Notes under the pieces: model-generated
Told to the model about the DNA's origin: nothing
Seen by the model: the letters and a program-made list of their open reading frames with translations, nothing else
Database searches by the model: none
Origin: an uncultured Flammeovirgaceae bacterium
GTDB lineage: Bacteria; Bacteroidota; Bacteroidia; Cytophagales; Cyclobacteriaceae
DNA length: 7,891 nt
Assembly: GCA_937138955.1 (NCBI GenBank)
Contig: CAKZPJ010000046.1
Coordinates: forward strand, 1-7,891
Direction of reading: 5' to 3'
In this document: piece after piece, positions 1 through 6,717 of the stretch
Numbering within the stretch: the first letter of the stretch is position 1
How the letters are laid out: each line of letters begins with the position of its first letter
Position numbers and translations under genes: made by a program

Positions 1-293
1 CGCAGGCTCGCGCTTTACTTGCGCATCGGTTTCCGTTTATGAAAGATGCGCCTTTGCTGGAAAGCCGCGTCTGTCAACACACTGATACTTTCGATAAACA
101 CTTCATTATGGATCGTCATCCCGATCTAAAAAATACCTGGATTCTCGGTGGAGGCTCGGGACACGCCTTCAAACACGCCCCAGCTTTGGGCGAGCTTGCT
201 GCCCAACTGATTACTAATCAGAAAGAAACTCCATCACTCTTTTCCTTTCAACGCTTCTTACCCTCCTCTGATTTTACCCAAAAGCATCACTAA
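1..293 (+). CDS. C-terminal fragment of a sarcosine-oxidase-like FAD-dependent oxidoreductase (5' end outside window)
   Basis: The reading frame is open from the first full codon at position 3 to the TAA at 291-293, so this is the tail of a longer gene; the ATG at 39 is internal. About 96 residues are visible. They match the C-terminus of the DAO family (monomeric sarcosine oxidase / N-methyltryptophan oxidase type), which oxidises secondary amines or amino acids with FAD in the cytoplasm. Visible signs are the ESRVCQHTDTFDKHFIMDRH stretch and the GGGSGHAFKHAPALGE stretch. The second corresponds to the family's 'SGHGFK' flavin/substrate-site region. The cysteine in RVCQHT (codon 72-74) sits where sarcosine oxidases attach FAD covalently, so covalent flavin is likely (family knowledge plus inference). 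Substrate is unknown. It shares orientation with the downstream susC, but 268 AT-rich bases separate them, so co-transcription is not evident. Confidence 0.85.
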   Translation, partial: QARALLAHRFPFMKDAPLLESRVCQHTDTFDKHFIMDRHPDLKNTWILGGGSGHAFKHAPALGELAAQLITNQKETPSLFSFQRFLPSSDFTQKHH

Positions 294-321
294 ATTTTAA
301 AAAATAGCGATCAATTGGATT

Positions 322-386
322 CCTTCTTTGTCAAAAACTAAATCTGAACTTTGTAAAAGAAGATTTTGATAAAAAATCAAAGAAGG
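322..386. repeat. Interrupted inverted repeat in susC upstream region
   Basis: CCTTCTTTG at 322-330 is the exact reverse complement of CAAAGAAGG at 378-386. The arms extend inward through TCAAAA at 331-336, which pairs with TTTTGA at 364-369, leaving an 8-base bulge at 370-377 and a 27-base loop. A competing small hairpin, GATTTT (362-367) with AAAATC (373-378), uses part of the same DNA. It could be a leader structure, a weak terminator of the upstream gene or an operator; in AT-rich DNA chance is also possible. Confidence 0.4.
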
Positions 387-417
387 TTGATTATTAAATA
401 ATCCTATTATTATTTTG
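387..417 (+). promoter_or_regulatory. Possible Bacteroidota-type promoter for susCD
   Basis: A TTG at 387-389 is followed 20 bases later by TTATTTTG at 410-417, which matches seven of eight positions of the Bacteroidota -7 consensus TAnnTTTG. Spacing from the -33-type TTG is in the usual range. Transcription would begin around 424, leaving a leader of roughly 138 bases before the ATG at 562. The region is so AT-rich that a chance match is a real possibility. Confidence 0.25.
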
Positions 418-561
418 TTTTTATTGTAATTATTAAATTTATATTCTGGTTTTATTAAAAAATTCAGTAGGTTGCGATCTTCAAAAAATCACAATACCAC
501 TTCTCTTTTAGCGAAATTCTTTCCTTAAGCTTTTCCATATCACTATTAAATAATCTATCCT

Positions 562-3500
562 ATGAGAAACATCTTTACGTATTTTACATTACCTGTTGGT
601 CGGCGCGACCGACTATTACTCGTGCTACTCTGTTTGGGAGTTGCATTAGTGAGTACTCAACTTCAGGCTCAAGACCGAGCCATTAGTGGCAAAATTACTT
701 CCGTAAATGGCAATGACCCTCTACCGGGCGTCAATGTCGTAGTGAAAGGCACTACCAATGGAACAATTTCTGATATTGATGGAAATTATCAACTTTCGGT
801 GGGCGAGAATGCTGAGACACTAGTATTTTCCTTCATTGGACTAGTAACCAAAGAAGTAGCCATCGGCAATCAATCTACATTAAATGTTCAACTTGCTGAT
901 GATACTAAGCAACTATCGGAAGTAGTGGTCACTGCTCTGGGCTTTGAAGAAGATGCTGACAGCCGAGGTTTAGCTTTTTCTAAAGTAGAAGGTGAGTCCA
1001 TCGCCCGATCCGGAGAAAACACCCTGATTAACAGTTTGAGCGGGAAAGCAGCCGGAGTGCAGATCTCTCGTTCCGGGGGTGATCCTGGCGCAGCGTCGTA
1101 CATCCAGATTCGCGGACAAAATACGATCACCGGCGAGTCTCAGCCACTAATTGTAGTAGATGGTATTCCTATTAGCAATACGGTAGGAGCGCCTAATGCC
1201 GACTCAGGCAATAGTGGTGAGAATACCGGAGGTGTACGCCAGCAGTCACGGATGAATGACATCAACCCATCGGATATTAAATCACTACAAATTTTAAAAG
1301 GTGCTTCTGCTGCGGCACTGTGGGGTTCTCGCGCAGCCAACGGAGTTATTGTGATTACTACCAAAAAAGGACGCGATGCGGGCAAGTTGGATGTCACCTT
1401 CCGCTCTACCGTATCCCTTGACCAAGTAAATGTATTGCACCCTCTACAAAGCACATTTGGGCAAGGACAAGGCGGCATTTACAGCCCAACCTCTTCCCGC
1501 TCATTTGGTGATAAAATTGCCAACCGCTCGGGTGGAGCTGATGAGCAGATTACTGACCCCAATGCTGCCGGATACGGTGGTTTTTTTGAAACTCAAGATG
1601 GTAATCGCTATTACGCTATTCCGGGTGGTAATGCCGCTAACCCCAGTGGTGGCAAAAACTCGCGTGAGACTTTTAGTGATCAGCGGGAAGATCAGGTATT
1701 CCAAACTGGGTACTTTGTTGATAACTACCTCAGCTTAAGTGGGGGTAATGATAACAGTCAGTTCTTATTAAGCATGGGGCATATGACCCAAGAAGGTGTT
1801 TATAGAGGAGTAAGTGACTACGACCGTAGCACAATCCGACTAAATGCTACTCGGAAGTTTAGTGATATTGTCCGGGTATCAAGCAACGCTACCTTTGCCC
1901 GAACAACTTCTAACCGTATTCAGACCGGATCAAACTTAAATGGTCTCTACCTAGGTATGCTACGAGCTGCGCCTGATTTTAATGGGGAGGATTATATTGG
2001 TAACTACTTCGCTTCGCCTGAAGCCGCACCCATATTGAATCGTCACCGCTCGTACCGTCGCTATTTGGGTAATAATCCTAATCCGATTTACAACAATCCA
2101 CTCTGGACGATTAACGAGCTACAAAACTCAACGATCGTTAACCGTTTCATCATGAGTGCCGAAATTGGTATTAAACCGGTGAACTGGTTTGAATTCATCG
2201 CGCGAGGTGGGGCTGATACCTACGAAGATCAACGTAAAACTTATTTCCCATTGCATTCAGCGGGAGCTAATAGCGGGGGGCGCTACGAAGAGTTCATTTT
2301 CGGCGAAACCCAGTTGAACTTTGATGCAATTGGCCGCTTCTCATTTAACCTTTCCCCCAATATATCTTCTAGTATGATTTTGGGTTGGAATATCAATCAG
2401 CGTAACTACAACCGAGTAGGTGGTATTATGCAGAACTTCTTAATTCCTGATGGGCCGCTAGATTTCTCTAACGCGGTAGGTGCCGACCGTTTTCCTGACG
2501 ATACCGAGACTTTAGTTAGAAGTACGCGAACCTACGCTACGGCTAACTTTGGGGTGTACGACCAGCTATTCGTGAATGTTACCGGTGCCATGGAATCAGC
2601 TTCTTCTTTCGGGGAGGACAAGACATTCTTCTACCCATCAGCCGATCTTGCCTGGCAATTCACGCAGGTGATAGGAAGTAATGATTTTCTAAGCTTTGGT
2701 AAACTACGGGCTGGCTACGGACAGGTAGGGGTACAACCTGACCCGCACCGTACTAATACTGATTTTGTAGCCGCCGACGAAACTTTATTCGGAAGCTGGG
2801 GAGCCATTCTTTCGGGCGTAGGCTACGGTAATGGAGCCTTCGTACAAGGGGAACAGCAGGGTGACCCTGATCTGAGACCAGAAATTAAAACTGAGTGGGA
2901 AGTGGGAACTGACTTGCGATTCTTCAGCGATCGTCTTACCGCTGGCTTCACCTACTATCAGAACGAAATTGTAGATTTACTATTAGATGTACGACTACCT
3001 TCGTCGGTGGGTTTCGAGACCAGCTACACTAATGCTGGTGCTATGGAGAACAAAGGCTGGGAAGTTGATTTAGGTCTTAATTTATTCTCTAATAAAGATT
3101 GGAGTATTGACTTATTTGCTAATGCCAACCGCAACGTAAATGAAATAACCAGCTTAGGCGGAAGCGGAGATAGTGAAGGTGATGTAATTACACTGGGAGG
3201 CTTCAGTACCCTGACTAGTTCAGTAGCCAAAGTAGGCGAACCTCTTTCAACCCTATTTGGGGGAGTATATCTTCGTGATGCTAATGGCGCGCTAGATTTA
3301 GATGAAAACAACTTTCCACAAGTAGCTCCTGACTTTGGAGTGATTGGTGATCCGAACCCAGCGTGGCGAGGGGGTATTGGTGGAACCATATCTTGGAAAA
3401 ATCTATCACTATACGCACTATTTGAAACATTCCAGGGTAGCTCTTTTGCTCCTAACACTAAATCAGTGCTCTATAACTTCGGAGTGCATGAAGATACTGG

Positions 3501-3927
3501 TAATGAGGTAGTTGTTCCCTCAAGTGGTCTGGTAAACTATTCTGGAGAAACTATTGCGGGAGGTACCAATGTGCGAGGTAACATCCGCGACTTTGGAGGT
3601 GGACCCGTTCTACTTGATGAAGCTTGGTACACTACGCTAGGGCAAGGATTTAGCAATCTTCAGGAGCAATTTATTGTAGATGGTAGCTGGACTCGCTTGC
3701 GTGAGGTATCACTTTCTTACAGTCTTACCTCAGAAAAATTCCGAGAGAAAACTAAGTTACAAAGCATTGATTTTGCTCTACGCGGACGCAATCTACTGTT
3801 ATGGACGGATGTAGTAGGAATTGATCCAGAAACCTCACTAGATGGAGCTACTAACTCCCGAGGGCAGGATTACTTCAACAATCCTGGTACTAAGTCTTAT
3901 ATTTTCTCTATCGCTATTAACTACTAA
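562..3927 (+). CDS. SusC/RagA-family TonB-dependent outer-membrane receptor
   Basis: This 1121-residue protein has the length and layout of SusC-type receptors, which import oligosaccharides, peptides or other large nutrients across the outer membrane using TonB energy. A signal peptide covers about residues 1-36, with the hydrophobic LLLVLLCLGVALV core ending near QLQA. A carboxypeptidase-regulatory-like (Ig-fold) domain follows at about 40-111 (ISGKITS, PLPGVNVVVKGT, DIDGNYQLSV). The TonB-box-like LSEVVVTALG is at 118-127. The plug spans about 130-270 and carries the SusC signature: IQIRGQNT...PLIVVDGIPI, then INPSDIKSLQILKGASAAAL and GSRAANGVIVITTKKG. The rest is the 22-strand-type barrel, with family hallmarks DPDLRPE (TonB-receptor barrel) and NAGAMENKGWEVDL. 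It ends in YIFSIAINY, whose terminal aromatic residue suits BAM insertion. The gene is intact. The ATG at 562 is the start that gives a proper signal peptide. The SusD partner starts 10 bases downstream. The substrate cannot be deduced. Confidence 0.96.
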   Translation: MRNIFTYFTLPVGRRDRLLLVLLCLGVALVSTQLQAQDRAISGKITSVNGNDPLPGVNVVVKGTTNGTISDIDGNYQLSVGENAETLVFSFIGLVTKEVAIGNQSTLNVQLADDTKQLSEVVVTALGFEEDADSRGLAFSKVEGESIARSGENTLINSLSGKAAGVQISRSGGDPGAASYIQIRGQNTITGESQPLIVVDGIPISNTVGAPNADSGNSGENTGGVRQQSRMNDINPSDIKSLQILKGASAAALWGSRAANGVIVITTKKGRDAGKLDVTFRSTVSLDQVNVLHPLQSTFGQGQGGIYSPTSSRSFGDKIANRSGGADEQITDPNAAGYGGFFETQDGNRYYAIPGGNAANPSGGKNSRETFSDQREDQVFQTGYFVDNYLSLSGGNDNSQFLLSMGHMTQEGVYRGVSDYDRSTIRLNATRKFSDIVRVSSNATFARTTSNRIQTGSNLNGLYLGMLRAAPDFNGEDYIGNYFASPEAAPILNRHRSYRRYLGNNPNPIYNNPLWTINELQNSTIVNRFIMSAEIGIKPVNWFEFIARGGADTYEDQRKTYFPLHSAGANSGGRYEEFIFGETQLNFDAIGRFSFNLSPNISSSMILGWNINQRNYNRVGGIMQNFLIPDGPLDFSNAVGADRFPDDTETLVRSTRTYATANFGVYDQLFVNVTGAMESASSFGEDKTFFYPSADLAWQFTQVIGSNDFLSFGKLRAGYGQVGVQPDPHRTNTDFVAADETLFGSWGAILSGVGYGNGAFVQGEQQGDPDLRPEIKTEWEVGTDLRFFSDRLTAGFTYYQNEIVDLLLDVRLPSSVGFETSYTNAGAMENKGWEVDLGLNLFSNKDWSIDLFANANRNVNEITSLGGSGDSEGDVITLGGFSTLTSSVAKVGEPLSTLFGGVYLRDANGALDLDENNFPQVAPDFGVIGDPNPAWRGGIGGTISWKNLSLYALFETFQGSSFAPNTKSVLYNFGVHEDTGNEVVVPSSGLVNYSGETIAGGTNVRGNIRDFGGGPVLLDEAWYTTLGQGFSNLQEQFIVDGSWTRLREVSLSYSLTSEKFREKTKLQSIDFALRGRNLLLWTDVVGIDPETSLDGATNSRGQDYFNNPGTKSYIFSIAINY

Positions 3928-3937
3928 ACCAAGTAAC

Positions 3938-5410
3938 ATGAAAATATTATCTCATTATAGCTTACTAGCTCTGCTAGCCCTTTCGCTATTTGCTTGCGAA
4001 GGAATAGTAGAAGATTTGAACGATGATCCAAATAACCCGGCAGATGCCCCGGCTGAATTAGTATTTACCGGAGTGCAACTTGCCAACGCTACTACCCACG
4101 CCGGACTAACCGCCCGTATGGCTGCTATGTGGTCGGGACAGATGAAAGGAGTAGACCGTCAGTGGGGTGACTTCCAGGCGTACAATGCGGGAGCATCTAA
4201 CTTTACGAATATGTGGGACAATGTGTACTACGGCACACTGCGCAACTCACGAATTGTTTTGAGCAAAATAGAGCCTCTAGGTATTCGGGTGTTTGCGGGG
4301 ATGACCAAAGTGACCCAAGCTCATTGCATGGACAACGCCACCGCACTTTGGGGGAATATTCCTTTCTCACAAGCAGCTCAAATTGAGGAGTTTGATTCTC
4401 CTCTGTTTGATGACCAAATAGATATTTACACTTCTTTACAATTGTTGCTGGATGAAGGAATTGCTGATTTAGAATCTGGAGTCGGTATTCCGGCGAGTGG
4501 CACTGACATCTACTACGATGGTGATCCTGAATCTTGGACTGCTGCCGCGTATACGCTGAAGGCTAGGCTTTACATGGATACCAAACAGTATGATTTAGCC
4601 TTCCAAGCAGCCGAGAACGGAATTTCCAGTTTTGATGGCTCTATGTACCTAGAACATGGCACAACAAATGACGTAGATCGAAATATGTACTGGGATTTTC
4701 TCGGCCCTTCTCGGGGAGGTGATATTGCGGCCGAAGATGCCCAAGGAGAAGCCTACTTAGTCACACTATTAGACCCTGCTAATGATAATTACCGCGGAAA
4801 TGCTAAAACCGACGAATCGGCTCGCTTTAATTATTATTACTTAGGAGCTGCGCAGGCTATCAATACTCCAGAAAGAGTTGAGCCTAACACACTTTCTCTT
4901 TCTCAGAGCGATACGTTAAACGGTATGTTTGCTGAGAACGCTTCTTTTCCATTGATTACCTATCAGGAAAATGTACTGACTTTAGCCGAAACTTCGGTGA
5001 GAGCCGGCAATTTCGATGCGGCCTTAACGTACCTTAATGAATATCGGGCGTTCCTTAACGAAGGCGGCTACATTAATGCTACCTATCAGGCGGGTTTCAC
5101 GCTGGCTTATGAACCTTACGCTGCCGAGGATTTTGCTCCGGGCGGTATGGAAAACACTGATAATATTGCTGCAAACGATGCTTTGTTGCGGGAGATTGTA
5201 GAGGAACGCTACGTAACATTCTACGGGCAAACGATGGCTTGGAACGATGAAAGACGTACCCGTGGTAGTATAGAAGGAATCCCATTAACTCCGAACATTG
5301 GCTCCCAGCTTCCTTGGCGATTCGTGTATTCGCAATTTGAGATCAATGGTAATCCGAACGTTCCCAGTCCGGTACCTGGACCGTTTGAGAATATGACTAT
5401 TTATCAGTAA
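3938..5410 (+). CDS. SusD/RagB-family nutrient-binding outer-membrane lipoprotein
   Basis: I start this gene at the ATG at 3938, not at an in-frame ATG at 3842. The later start gives 490 residues, falls 10 bases after the susC stop, and yields a clean lipoprotein signal: MKIL, hydrophobic LLALLALSLFA, then Cys20 (lipobox LFAC). Acidic residues soon after the cysteine (CEGIVED) fit surface export in Bacteroidota. The body looks like the SusD-like_2 branch: LNDDPNNP at 27-34, a conserved region WSGQMKG near 65-71, the helical ESWTAAAYTLKARLYM near 198-213, and the C-terminal REIVEERYVTFYGQTMAWND block (418-437), followed by PWRFVY and EINGNPNVP. These form the TPR-rich helical fold that caps SusC and captures substrate at the cell surface. 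It should form one complex with the upstream receptor and share its transcript. The ligand is unknown; the family binds glycans, but also peptides or other nutrients. Confidence 0.94.
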   Translation: MKILSHYSLLALLALSLFACEGIVEDLNDDPNNPADAPAELVFTGVQLANATTHAGLTARMAAMWSGQMKGVDRQWGDFQAYNAGASNFTNMWDNVYYGTLRNSRIVLSKIEPLGIRVFAGMTKVTQAHCMDNATALWGNIPFSQAAQIEEFDSPLFDDQIDIYTSLQLLLDEGIADLESGVGIPASGTDIYYDGDPESWTAAAYTLKARLYMDTKQYDLAFQAAENGISSFDGSMYLEHGTTNDVDRNMYWDFLGPSRGGDIAAEDAQGEAYLVTLLDPANDNYRGNAKTDESARFNYYYLGAAQAINTPERVEPNTLSLSQSDTLNGMFAENASFPLITYQENVLTLAETSVRAGNFDAALTYLNEYRAFLNEGGYINATYQAGFTLAYEPYAAEDFAPGGMENTDNIAANDALLREIVEERYVTFYGQTMAWNDERRTRGSIEGIPLTPNIGSQLPWRFVYSQFEINGNPNVPSPVPGPFENMTIYQ

Positions 5411-5424
5411 CATAAATTGTAAGA

Positions 5425-5440
5425 ACATCATTAATGATGT
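5425..5440. repeat. 16-base perfect palindrome after susD
   Basis: ACATCATTAATGATGT reads identically on both strands. It begins 14 bases after the susD stop and ends 6 bases before the larger terminator palindrome. It could be an accessory hairpin that stabilises the susCD transcript end, or a dimeric protein-binding site. No T-run follows it, so it is unlikely to terminate by itself. Confidence 0.5.
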
Positions 5441-5446
5441 CCCAAC

Positions 5447-5484
5447 AAGGCACCAATGGAATTCCATTGGTGCCTTATTTATTT
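5447..5484 (+). terminator. Strong rho-independent terminator for susCD (30-base perfect palindrome)
   Basis: Positions 5447-5476 are a perfect 30-base palindrome with AAGGCACCAATGG as the left arm and GAATTC at the centre. Folded as RNA it gives a stem of about 13 base pairs with an AATT loop. It is followed on the plus strand by ATTTATTT, a fair U-rich tract. It lies 36 bases after the susD stop. On the minus strand it begins 2 bases past the stop of the Uma2 gene, so it may terminate both convergent genes. On that strand the next bases (GTTGGG) are poor in T, so termination should be weaker. Confidence 0.88.
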
Positions 5485-6054
5485 CAGGATCTTCGGATCA
5501 AACGTGAAATCCGATAACACATCTCCGCCCGATAGCAACTGATTGTAACTATTGATTTCTTCTACGGGTTTTCCTGGTCTATAGATAAAGGCTTTTTCGT
5601 CATTTGGGAAGAATAGCCAACCTAGTCGCGCTCCGTTCTCCAGCCATTCTTCCATTTTTTTCTGAGCGGGTACTAACGAATCTGTTTCCGACATCAATTC
5701 AATCACAAAATCAGGGCACAAGGGAGGAAACTGCTTCTTTTCGGCTTCAGATAGCGCATCCCAGCGATCTTGGGCAACCCAGGAAGCATCCGGTGAGCGG
5801 GTAGCCCCGTTGGGCAAATTGAATCCGGTAGACAAGTCAAATGTTTCCCCTAGTTTTGCTTGGCGATCCCACAAAGCTAATTCACAACAAATGTCAGCAT
5901 TATTGCTACCAGTAAGTCCATCCGTCAGCGGCATAATAATTATTTCTCCGTCTTTGGTAAGCTCAAGCCTCAATTCGCCGTTTACCTGACACAATTCAAA
6001 AAATTCTTCACGAACCCATTGCTGAAGTTCTGGAGTAAGTTTTGGCTCATACAT
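5479..6054 (-). CDS. Uma2-family putative restriction-endonuclease-fold protein (DUF820)
   Basis: The 191-residue product has the length and pattern of the Uma2 family, which adopts a PD-(D/E)XK nuclease fold; most members have no proven function. Recognisable elements are the N-terminal EIIIMPLTDGLTG stretch at about 37-49 (usual 'G.i..MsP.s..H' region) and LPNGATRSPDASWV at 80-93, with Asp89 as a candidate metal ligand. These are followed by CPDFVIELMSETDSL at 113-127, with Glu119, and Lys132/133 in the following helix. The family's 'W..nGa..gWL' segment is present as EEWLENGARLGWLFF (135-149). The candidate catalytic Asp, Glu and Lys are therefore retained. The ATG at 6054 fits the usual N-terminus. 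It stands alone, convergent with susD and divergent from the sigma operon, with no toxin, methylase or transposase partner. Such lone copies are common and often appear to move between genomes (family knowledge). Its cellular role is not known. Confidence 0.88.
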   Translation of the reverse strand: MYEPKLTPELQQWVREEFFELCQVNGELRLELTKDGEIIIMPLTDGLTGSNNADICCELALWDRQAKLGETFDLSTGFNLPNGATRSPDASWVAQDRWDALSEAEKKQFPPLCPDFVIELMSETDSLVPAQKKMEEWLENGARLGWLFFPNDEKAFIYRPGKPVEEINSYNQLLSGGDVLSDFTFDPKILK

Positions 6055-6131
6055 TTCTATTGATTTACGGATACCATTAAACCTTTTACACCGATACGTA
6101 TCTAATCTATAAAACGAAAAGAATCGCTAAT
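6055..6131. promoter_or_regulatory. Divergent intergenic region with GATACGTATC palindrome
   Basis: These 77 bases separate the starts of the Uma2 gene (minus) and the sigma-factor operon (plus), so they should hold promoters for both. A perfect 10-base palindrome, GATACGTATC, lies at 6093-6102, and its half-site GATAC recurs at 6070-6074, 23 bases earlier. This spacing of about two helical turns would suit an operator, but no regulator is identified. I found no good match to the TAnnTTTG promoter element on either strand. Confidence 0.35.
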
Positions 6132-6713
6132 TTGATTACCGCAGTATCACCGAATATCCGCTTGGAAGATCAGGATCAATACATACTTCGTAGGTTTAAG
6201 GAGACCGATGGGCAGCAGGAAGCGTTTCAGTTGCTGGTGCGTACTTATCAGGAACGTATGTATTCCATCATCCGAAAGATGGTGATTGACCACGACGATG
6301 CCGATGATGTAATGCAGGAAGCCTTTGTGAAGGTTTGGCGTAATCTGGAAAAATTTAAGGGTGGTTCGCAGTTGTATACTTGGCTATACCGTATTGCTAC
6401 CAATGAAGCATTGCGGTTTTTGGAAAAGAAGAAAAAGCGATTTTTTCTGCCATTGGGCGATGTCAACCAGGAGTTAGCTACAAAAGTAGACCAAGCTCCT
6501 TCGCTGGATGGTGATGAAATTCAGCGACGGTTACAGAAAGCATTGCTACAACTGCCAGATAAGCAACGCTTGGTATTTAACCTAAAGTATTTTGAAGATT
6601 TGAAATACGAAGCAATTGCTGAAATTACCGGAACCAGCGTAGGTGGTCTTAAAGCGAGCTATCACTTGGCGGTAAAGAAAATAGAAGCACTCTTACAATT
6701 AGAAACCATTTAG
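6132..6713 (+). CDS. ECF-type RNA polymerase sigma factor (sigma-70 family)
   Basis: This 193-residue protein is a typical two-domain extracytoplasmic-function sigma factor, which directs RNA polymerase to a small regulon upon an envelope signal. Region 2 covers about 28-97: the core-binding helix contains DADDVMQEAFVKVWRNL (56-72), and LYTWLYRIATNEALRFL (81-97) covers regions 2.3-2.4 for -10 recognition and melting. A lysine-rich linker, EKKKKR, follows. Region 4 is about 131-187, with LPDKQRLVFNLKYFEDLKYE and the recognition helix near SVGGLKASYHLAVKKI. The only start near the expected N-terminus is TTG at 6132; the frame is open back to 6081 without an ATG, and the first internal ATG (6258) would remove part of region 2. 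No SusC/FecR partner lies beside it. Instead it is followed 4 bases later by a membrane anti-sigma-like gene, its likely regulator. Confidence 0.94.
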   Translation: MITAVSPNIRLEDQDQYILRRFKETDGQQEAFQLLVRTYQERMYSIIRKMVIDHDDADDVMQEAFVKVWRNLEKFKGGSQLYTWLYRIATNEALRFLEKKKKRFFLPLGDVNQELATKVDQAPSLDGDEIQRRLQKALLQLPDKQRLVFNLKYFEDLKYEAIAEITGTSVGGLKASYHLAVKKIEALLQLETI

Positions 6714-6717
6714 TAAT

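Larger units (their letters stand above)
294..561. other. AT-rich intergenic region upstream of the susCD pair
   Basis: This 268-base gap is strongly AT-rich and holds no convincing gene. It contains an imperfect inverted repeat (322-336 with 364-386), a 12-base direct repeat (392-403 and 544-555) and one weak promoter-like arrangement (387-417). No obvious GC-rich terminator for the upstream oxidoreductase is visible. It most likely carries the promoter and 5' leader of the susCD unit. There is no Shine-Dalgarno-like purine run before the ATG at 562, which is usual for Bacteroidota. Confidence 0.6.

Noticed and set aside
294..561. CRISPR array, small RNA or mobile-element end in the AT-rich gap
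   Set aside because: Repeats are too few, too short and irregularly spaced for CRISPR. There are no transposase remnants, target duplications or tRNA-like folds.
1140..1478. 112-residue open frame on the minus strand inside susC
   Set aside because: It lies wholly within a well-supported TonB-receptor gene, shows no family motif and has a composition typical of an antisense shadow. The other antisense frames in susC (888-1130, 1501-1704, 3024-3458) fail for the same reason.
1580..1590. Run of seven T in susC as a possible frameshift site
   Set aside because: The frame reads GGFFET through the run and continues with family-consistent barrel sequence on both sides, so the gene is intact.
1430..1738. 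102-residue open frame on the plus strand, alternate frame of susC
   Set aside because: The susC frame is continuous and carries conserved motifs through this region, so this is a shadow and not evidence of a frameshift.
3842..3937. Upstream in-frame ATG that would extend the SusD protein by 32 residues
   Set aside because: It overlaps the end of susC, and the extension would bury the lipoprotein signal. The ATG at 3938 gives a proper lipobox with Cys20.
5604..5804. 66-residue plus-strand open frame opposite the Uma2 gene
   Set aside because: It is fully antisense to a recognisable family member, has no motif and cannot be distinguished from chance.
6418..6450. A-rich then T-rich stretch in the sigma gene as a slippage site or internal terminator
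   Set aside because: It encodes the lysine-rich inter-domain linker and following FFLPL in frame. No stem-loop or alternative product supports a regulatory role.
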